From contig JAIDKM010000357.1 of NCBI GenBank assembly GCA_029051915.1, positions 1 to 11,022 of the forward strand: a DNA stretch of 11,022 nucleotides, read 5' to 3'. The notes beneath the pieces were generated by a model. The model saw only the letters and a list, made by a program, of their open reading frames with translations, had not been told where the DNA came from and made no database searches. This document shows positions 6,756 to 11,022 of this stretch, piece by piece. This stretch comes from Alistipes sp. GTDB lineage: Bacteria; Bacteroidota; Bacteroidia; Bacteroidales; Rikenellaceae. The translations under genes and the position numbers were made by a program. Each line of letters starts with the position of its first letter. Positions within the stretch are counted from its first letter, which is position 1.

Positions 6756-8003
6756 ATGAAAAAACTATTTCGCAAACTGCATCTCTGGCTCTCCGTGCCG
6801 TTCGGCGTCTTCATCACGCTGATCTGCTTCTCGGGTGCCATGCTCGTGTTCGAGCGGGAGATTACGGAGGCGTGCCGCCGCGACCTCTGCTTCGTCGAAA
6901 AAGTCGGTGAGAAGCCGCTGCCGCTCGACTCGCTGATGACGGCCGTCGCCGCCACGCTGCCCGACAGCGTCTCCGTTACGGGGCTCACCATCTCGCCCGA
7001 TCCGACGCGCAGCTGGCAGGTCGGTCTTTCCAAACCGCGCCGGGCGTCGCTCTACGTCGACCCCTATACGGGCGAGGTGAAGGGCCGCTACGAGCGGCTG
7101 CCGTTCTACGATACGATGTTCCATCTCCATCGCTGGATGCTCGGAGCCTCGACGGGCAGCGGCAAGCTGCTGGTCGGCATCAGCACGCTGATGCTTGTCG
7201 TCATCCTGATCACCGGGCTGCTGATGTGGCTCACCAACCGCAACAAACCCTTGGTCAAAAGCCTGAAGATCTCCTTCACCAAGGGTTGGATGCGTTTCTG
7301 GCACGACCTGCATGTGGCGGGAGGCATCTATGCCACGATCTTTCTGCTCGCTTTGGCGCTGACGGGTCTCACGTGGTCGTTCTCGTGGTACCGCACCGGA
7401 TTCTACAAGGCGTTCGGGGTCGAGACTTCGGCCGGCGGCGGTCATGGAGAGCCGCGAAGCACTGCGAACGCACAGCAGGAGCAGCGCGGGAATCGCGACG
7501 GTGCCCGTTCCGAGCGTCCGGAGCGTTCCGAACGTGCCGATGCGGCCGGGAACGACCGCAGCCATCGCCGCGGCGAGGAACGCCGGGTTCACGAAGGCGA
7601 AGGACGGCCCGGGCAGGAAACCGTGCACCCGCACTCGCCCTATGCCCATTGGCAGGAGATTTACGAAGGGCTGGCACAGTCCCATCCCGGATACCGGCAG
7701 ATCACGCTCTCCGATGGTTCGGCCAGCGTCGTGCCGGCAGGTCGCACGAGCCTCCGTTCCGGCGACCGGTTCGAGTTCGACCGTCGCGGCCGGATTACGA
7801 ACGTCAAGCCCTATGCGGAACAGGAGAAATCCGCGAAAGTGCGCAGCGGCGTCTATACCGTGCATGTCGGTAGCTGGGGCGGCCTTGCGACACGCATTCT
7901 CACCTTCCTGGCGGCACTGCTGGGTGCTACGCTTCCGCTGACGGGTTACTACCTGTGGATCCGCCGGCTCGTCAAGAAGGGGCATCCGCATCACGAGAAA
8001 TAG
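6756..8003 (+). CDS. xusC: PepSY-associated TM protein, XusC-like
   Basis: The 415-residue inner-membrane protein has four predicted membrane segments (about 10-32, 137-160, 187-211 and 378-402). Between segments 1 and 2 is a PepSY domain with the SLYVDPYTGEVKG-type motif (residues 98-110). Conserved histidines lie near membrane borders: H9, H123 and H125 (FHLHRW), H183 and H186 (WHDLH), and H370 (VHVGSWGG). These features fit PF03929 and the third gene of xusABC. The family is linked to iron uptake, and several members are thought to reduce ferric siderophores or bind heme through these histidines; that is inference here. Residues about 226-292 are a low-complexity stretch rich in Arg, Glu, Gly and His, placed between segments 3 and 4. 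The start at 6756 puts a basic KKLFRK before segment 1. The gene ends shortly before a bidirectional terminator. Confidence 0.92.
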   Translation: MKKLFRKLHLWLSVPFGVFITLICFSGAMLVFEREITEACRRDLCFVEKVGEKPLPLDSLMTAVAATLPDSVSVTGLTISPDPTRSWQVGLSKPRRASLYVDPYTGEVKGRYERLPFYDTMFHLHRWMLGASTGSGKLLVGISTLMLVVILITGLLMWLTNRNKPLVKSLKISFTKGWMRFWHDLHVAGGIYATIFLLALALTGLTWSFSWYRTGFYKAFGVETSAGGGHGEPRSTANAQQEQRGNRDGARSERPERSERADAAGNDRSHRRGEERRVHEGEGRPGQETVHPHSPYAHWQEIYEGLAQSHPGYRQITLSDGSASVVPAGRTSLRSGDRFEFDRRGRITNVKPYAEQEKSAKVRSGVYTVHVGSWGGLATRILTFLAALLGATLPLTGYYLWIRRLVKKGHPHHEK

Positions 8004-8016
8004 CGGCATGCCACCG

Positions 8017-8054
8017 AAAAAAGAGATGGAAGCTATTGCTTCCATCTCTTTTTT
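8017..8054. terminator. Bidirectional intrinsic terminator between xusC and the small lipoprotein gene
   Basis: The segment 8017-8033 is a perfect inverted repeat of 8038-8054 with the 4-nt loop TATT. The core AGAGATGGAAGC pairs with GCTTCCATCTCT and is flanked by A's on the left and T's on the right. It therefore gives a hairpin plus U tract on either strand, which suits the convergent genes ending at 8003 and 8082. Confidence 0.95.
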
Positions 8055-8081
8055 TCGTTCGTGCGGCCGCGCGCCGGCCGG

Positions 8082-8534
8082 TTACTCTTCTTCTTCGGAG
8101 TTTTTTTCCGTGAGGATCACGTCGGCGCCCGTACGGGTGTAAGTGCCGTTGAACCAACTATCCGATCCGGGAGCCGTCAGCTCTTCGTCGGTGAACTTGA
8201 CGGAGAGGGTTTCGGTTTCGAAGTCGCCGCCGTTCTCCGGGCCGTCGATGTCGTGGAACGAGAGGTTGAATTCGGGGGAGAATGCACTGCCGGAGATGTC
8301 GTAAAGCCCTTTCTCGTCGGTAAGTGCCGTATTGTCTTTGCCGTAGCTGCGGTCTTCGTTGCGGATTTCGATGCCGGGAATCGGATTTCCGGCCGGGTCG
8401 GTTACCTTGCCCTGAATCCGGAAGTCGATGCGGGGCGTGCCGTACATGCACACTTGGTTGGGCTCGTTTTCCTTGTCGCAGGCGGCCGAGAAGCCGAGTG
8501 CCGAGAGCAGCAGCAGATAGAGTTCCCGTTTCAT
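8082..8534 (-). CDS. Radical SAM-associated putative lipoprotein
   Basis: This 150-residue protein has an N-terminal signal (MKRELYLLLLSALGFSAAC) and a probable lipidated Cys19. After a short linker it shows YGTP (31-34), then a carboxypeptidase-regulatory-like strand pattern, FRIQGKVTDPAGNPIPGIEI, followed by YDISG and SFHDIDGPENGGDF motifs. It ends in an acidic EEEE tail. These motifs recall the Bacteroidota lipoprotein family usually encoded beside its own radical SAM enzyme, whose role is unknown. No radical SAM gene adjoins it here: the neighbours are xusC (convergent) and ispG (divergent). A good promoter lies at 8560-8591 and a shared terminator at 8017-8054, so it is transcribed alone. 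The family call is from memory of motifs. Confidence 0.8.
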   Translation of the reverse strand: MKRELYLLLLSALGFSAACDKENEPNQVCMYGTPRIDFRIQGKVTDPAGNPIPGIEIRNEDRSYGKDNTALTDEKGLYDISGSAFSPEFNLSFHDIDGPENGGDFETETLSVKFTDEELTAPGSDSWFNGTYTRTGADVILTEKNSEEEE

Positions 8535-8559
8535 GGTCGTGGCAGTTAGGGGGTTGTCC

Positions 8560-8591
8560 GCAAGGTAATTATTTTTAGATGGATATGCAAA
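8560..8591 (-). promoter_or_regulatory. Promoter of the small lipoprotein gene
   Basis: Read on the minus strand, TTTG (8591-8588) is followed by a 20-nt spacer and TACCTTGC (8567-8560), one base off the -7 consensus TAnnTTTG. The start codon is at 8534, leaving a leader of about 20 nt. The spacer is AT-rich, in contrast to the surrounding coding sequence. Confidence 0.65.
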
Positions 8592-8605
8592 CCCGGCGGG
8601 ATAAA

Positions 8606-8637
8606 TTTGGCATTCGGCGCGCTTTGCGTTACTTTTG
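8606..8637 (+). promoter_or_regulatory. Promoter of ispG
   Basis: TTTG (8606-8609), a 20-nt spacer and TACTTTTG (8630-8637) match the Bacteroidota promoter exactly. The box lies 22 nt upstream of the ATG at 8660, which excludes the longer in-frame start at 8579 because it would lie upstream of the transcription start. The promoter is back to back with that of the small lipoprotein. Confidence 0.82.
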
Positions 8638-8659
8638 CGGAAGCAAAACCGGACAAACC

Positions 8660-10159
8660 ATGAATCTTTCGGAATTTTCGCGCCGCACCTCGTGCGAGGT
8701 ACGCATCGGCGCCACGACGATCGGCGGGCAGCATCCCGTCGCCGTGCAGTCGATGACCAACACCGACACCAACGACACCGAGGCCTGCGTGGCCCAGATC
8801 GGGCGGATCGCCGCGGCGGGCGGGCGGATCGTCCGTCTCACGGCACAGGGTCGGCGCGAAGCCGAAAATCTTCAGCATATCGCCCGCCGCGTGCGTGAGG
8901 AGGGGATCGGGGCCGCGCTGGTCGCCGACATCCACTTCCTGCCCGAGGCCGCTGCGGTCGCTGCGCAGTATGTCGACAAGGTGCGGATCAACCCCGGCAA
9001 CTATCGCACCGACCACGGCGAGCTGGAAGCGCTGATCGCTCAGTGCCGCGAGCGGGGCGTCGCCCTGCGCATCGGTGTGAACCACGGTTCGCTGGCCCGG
9101 CGCGTCTTCGACGAATGGGGCGATACGCCGCAGGGTATGGTGGTCTCGGCGATGGAGTTCCTGCGGGTCTGCCGGCAGGAGGGTTTCGACCAGGTCGTCG
9201 TCTCGATGAAGTCGAGCAATACCCGCGTGATGGTGGCCGCCTACCGGCTGCTGGCCGAAGCGATGGAGGCCGAGGGGATGCGCTATCCGATCCATCTGGG
9301 GGTTACCGAGGCCGGTAACGGCCTGGAGGGGCGGATCAAGAGCGCCGTGGGCATCGGAGCCTTGCTGGCCGACGGCATCGGCGACACGATCCGCGTCTCG
9401 CTGACCGAAGCTCCCGAGCATGAAATTCCCGTGGCGCAGCTGCTGGCCGAGCACTTCGCAGTGCGGCCGGGTCGCTTCGAGGTACGGCATCCCGAGCGTT
9501 ATTCGCCGACCGAATACCGGCATCGCAGCCGCGTGGCGGTGCCGATCGTGCACGACGAGCCGATGGAGGGTTTCCGCGTGATCGAGGCGCTCTCGGGGAA
9601 CCCGACGGCCGAACTGCGCGCCGCGATTCTCAACCTGGAGCAACCCGACGAACCGGTGGTCGTGAAGCGCCGCTACGACGACTCGTCGCTCGAAACGCTG
9701 GCCGTGAAAGCGGCGGCCGATCTGGGCGTGCTGCTGCTCGACGGACTGGCCGACGGCATCTGGATCGATGCTCCGGGCCATTCGGAGGCCGACATCCGGG
9801 ACGTGGAACTGATGATTCTGCAGGCAGCGCGCGCGCGCTTCTCGCATACCGAATACATTGCTTGTCCCTCGTGCGGCCGAACGCTCTACGACATCGAAAA
9901 GACCCTCGCCGACATCAAGGCCCGGACGTCGCACCTGAAGAATCTGAAGATCGGCGTGATGGGCTGCATCGTCAACGGCCCCGGCGAGATGGCCGACGCC
10001 GACTACGGCTACGTGGGAGCCGGGCCGGGCCGCATCACCCTCTACAAGGGCCGCACGGTCGTCGCCCGCAACATCCCGCAGGAGGAGGCGCTCGACCGGC
10101 TCGTGGCGCTGATCGAGGAGCACGGCGAGTGGGAGGAACCTTCCGAAAGTAAAATGTGA
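8660..10159 (+). CDS. ispG: 4-hydroxy-3-methylbut-2-en-1-yl diphosphate synthase (IspG), compact Bacteroidota form
   Basis: IspG converts methylerythritol cyclodiphosphate to HMBPP, the penultimate step of the MEP isoprenoid pathway, in the cytoplasm. The 499-residue protein shows the TIM-barrel motifs VQSMTNTDT, VRLTAQG, VADIHF, KVRINPGN, RIGVNHGS, VSMKSSN and HLGVTEAG up to about residue 260. The C-terminal [4Fe-4S] domain carries Cys402, Cys405 (CPSCGR) and Cys436 (GCIVNGPGE), followed by ADADYGYVGAGPG. Between them lies a middle segment of about 130 residues, including VVVKRRYDDSS and LLDGLADGIWI. It corresponds to the extra A* domain of plant, Chlamydia and Bacteroidota enzymes but appears shortened: the two-domain E. 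coli enzyme has 372 residues and other Bacteroidota forms about 600. The start at 8660 matches homologues and the promoter. The WbqC-family gene follows after 15 nt. Confidence 0.97.
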   Translation: MNLSEFSRRTSCEVRIGATTIGGQHPVAVQSMTNTDTNDTEACVAQIGRIAAAGGRIVRLTAQGRREAENLQHIARRVREEGIGAALVADIHFLPEAAAVAAQYVDKVRINPGNYRTDHGELEALIAQCRERGVALRIGVNHGSLARRVFDEWGDTPQGMVVSAMEFLRVCRQEGFDQVVVSMKSSNTRVMVAAYRLLAEAMEAEGMRYPIHLGVTEAGNGLEGRIKSAVGIGALLADGIGDTIRVSLTEAPEHEIPVAQLLAEHFAVRPGRFEVRHPERYSPTEYRHRSRVAVPIVHDEPMEGFRVIEALSGNPTAELRAAILNLEQPDEPVVVKRRYDDSSLETLAVKAAADLGVLLLDGLADGIWIDAPGHSEADIRDVELMILQAARARFSHTEYIACPSCGRTLYDIEKTLADIKARTSHLKNLKIGVMGCIVNGPGEMADADYGYVGAGPGRITLYKGRTVVARNIPQEEALDRLVALIEEHGEWEEPSESKM

Positions 10160-10174
10160 AAAGTTTCTCCAGAG

Positions 10175-10777
10175 ATGATCCTTTTGCCTCTTTCCTATCT
10201 TCCTTCGGTCGGCTATTTCGCCCGTCTGCTGCAGGGCGGATGCGTCGTCGACCTGGGCGAGCACTTCGTCAAACGTTCGGAGCGCAACCGGGCCCGTATT
10301 CTGGCGGCCGACGGCGCAATGGATCTGACGGTGCATGTGGCCCATGCCGACCGGCCGCGGCAGCCTATGCGCGACATGCGGATCGACTACTCCAAGCGGT
10401 GGCAGCACCAGCACTGGGGCGCGCTGACCGCTTCATACAAAGGATCGCCCTATTTTGATTTCTATGCCGACGGGCTGGCACCGTTTTATGAACGCCGCTT
10501 CGAGTTCCTGGCCGATCTGAACCTCCGGCTGCTGGAGCAGCTCTGCGCCTGGGCCCGGGTGCCGATGCCGGAGATCAGCGACACCTACGTCGAAGCCCGG
10601 CCCGGCGACCTTGATCTGCGGCCCCGGCATGCGAAAGGCCCGGCGTGGATCGCCGAGCCTTACGTGCAGGTCTTCGCAGACCGGCAGCCTTTCGTGCCCG
10701 ATCTCTCGTTTATCGATCTGCTGTTCGCTGAGGGGCCGGATAGCTCTTCGGTTTTGAAACGTTGCCGACCTGAATAG
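10175..10777 (+). CDS. WbqC family protein
   Basis: The 200-residue product resembles the WbqC-like family (PF08889). It starts with LLPLSYLPSVGYFARLL and continues with VVDLGEHFVKRSERNRARI, a region in other members seen as EHxxKQ(S/T)xRNR. Next come WQHQHWGALTASYKGSPYF and FYADGLAPFYER, and it ends with the VPDLSFIDLLFAEGP block normally found close to the C terminus. Full length for the family. The biochemical function is unproven; the founding member lies in an O-antigen gene cluster, suggesting a part in glycan or sugar metabolism. It begins 15 nt after ispG and is probably co-transcribed. Its last 68 bp overlap, tail to tail, an open frame on the opposite strand. No terminator is visible after it. 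Confidence 0.88.
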   Translation: MILLPLSYLPSVGYFARLLQGGCVVDLGEHFVKRSERNRARILAADGAMDLTVHVAHADRPRQPMRDMRIDYSKRWQHQHWGALTASYKGSPYFDFYADGLAPFYERRFEFLADLNLRLLEQLCAWARVPMPEISDTYVEARPGDLDLRPRHAKGPAWIAEPYVQVFADRQPFVPDLSFIDLLFAEGPDSSSVLKRCRPE

Positions 10778-11022
10778 TCATCTCGTCGCGCAGCGTTCCC
10801 GCGGAGGCTTTCACCTCCACGCGGCCTTGCAGCACCACCGTGTCGGAACGATACTGACAAGGCGCGTATTCGTTGACGACCACCGTGTCGCCGTTGACCA
10901 GCAGCAGCGGCGCGCCTGCGGAGGAGTAGAGGTGGAACGTCTGCTGCGGAGTATTGCGGCGCAGATGCCGCCGGCCGGCGATGTGCAGCGTCGGTTTCTT
11001 CTTGTTCCACAACGCTTTGTAC
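10710..11022 (-). CDS. Hypothetical protein, C-terminal part (runs off the right edge)
   Basis: The minus-strand frame is open from the window edge to a TAA at 10712-10710, giving at least 103 residues. I do not recognise the family. The sequence alternates hydrophobic and polar residues in beta-strand fashion (TFHLYSSAGAPLLLVNGD, DTVVVNEYAPCQYR, DTVVLQGRVEVKASAG) and has a basic stretch near the start (AGRRHLRRN). Codon use is GC3-rich like the neighbours up to about position 10765. The last 15 or so codons, inside the overlap with the WbqC gene, use rarer codons (TCA, CGA, ACA). The true start lies outside the window; TTG at 11012 is only an internal codon. Reality of the gene is likely but not certain. 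Confidence 0.6.
   Translation of the reverse strand, partial: YKALWNKKKPTLHIAGRRHLRRNTPQQTFHLYSSAGAPLLLVNGDTVVVNEYAPCQYRSDTVVLQGRVEVKASAGTLRDEMTIQVGNVSKPKSYPAPQRTADR

Noticed and set aside
8579..8659. N-terminal extension of IspG from ATG 8579
   Set aside because: The promoter boxes at 8606-8637 lie inside this stretch, and IspG homologues begin at the equivalent of Met 8660.
8546..10414. A 622-codon minus-strand open frame antisense to ispG and the WbqC gene
   Set aside because: The plus strand encodes unmistakable IspG with its cysteine motifs, and the antisense protein is His/Arg/Gly-rich shadow sequence.
1..11022. CRISPR array, tRNA or rRNA genes
   Set aside because: No regularly spaced direct repeats, cloverleaf-like sequences or rRNA-like stretches were seen on reading both strands.

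Overview
The window looks like chromosomal DNA of a GC-rich member of the Bacteroidales, most likely Alistipes or a close Rikenellaceae relative. This is inferred from several things: Bacteroidota-type promoters (TTTG, about 20 nt, TAnnTTTG), A-rich or Shine-Dalgarno-less translation starts, lipoproteins with a Cys-Ser-Asn/Ser-Asp-Asp surface-export signature, a SusC-like TonB-dependent receptor, and an IspG with an insertion typical of this phylum. The species assignment rests on composition and protein style only.

Layout, left to right. (1) 1-2691: promoter and structured leader, then a lipoprotein built of PepSY-like repeats, then a Bcr/CflA-type MFS transporter whose gene starts almost on top of the lipoprotein stop. 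(2) 2692-8003: a second promoter with a second copy of the same structured leader, then a three-gene operon: TonB-dependent receptor, DUF4374 surface lipoprotein and PepSY-TM inner-membrane protein. Order and families match the xenosiderophore utilization system XusABC of Bacteroides. A stable UUCG hairpin lies between the second and third genes. (3) 8017-8534: a bidirectional terminator and a convergent small lipoprotein of the radical-SAM-associated type, with no radical SAM gene visible beside it. (4) 8535-10777: back-to-back promoters, then ispG (isoprenoid synthesis, MEP pathway) and a WbqC-family gene in a likely operon. (5) 10710-11022: the C-terminal part of an unrecognised minus-strand gene that runs off the window and overlaps the WbqC gene tail to tail.

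The main observation is the pair of leaders at 35-90 and 2778-2828. Each sits at the same distance from its -7 box, folds into a long stem capped by a conserved inner hairpin (AAGTC / GRCTT around a YARYT loop), and ends in eight Ts before the first start codon. The outer stems differ between copies by compensatory base-pair changes. This looks like a cis-acting transcription attenuator shared by the lipoprotein/MFS operon and the siderophore-uptake operon, and would tie them into one regulon. The signal it responds to cannot be read from the sequence.
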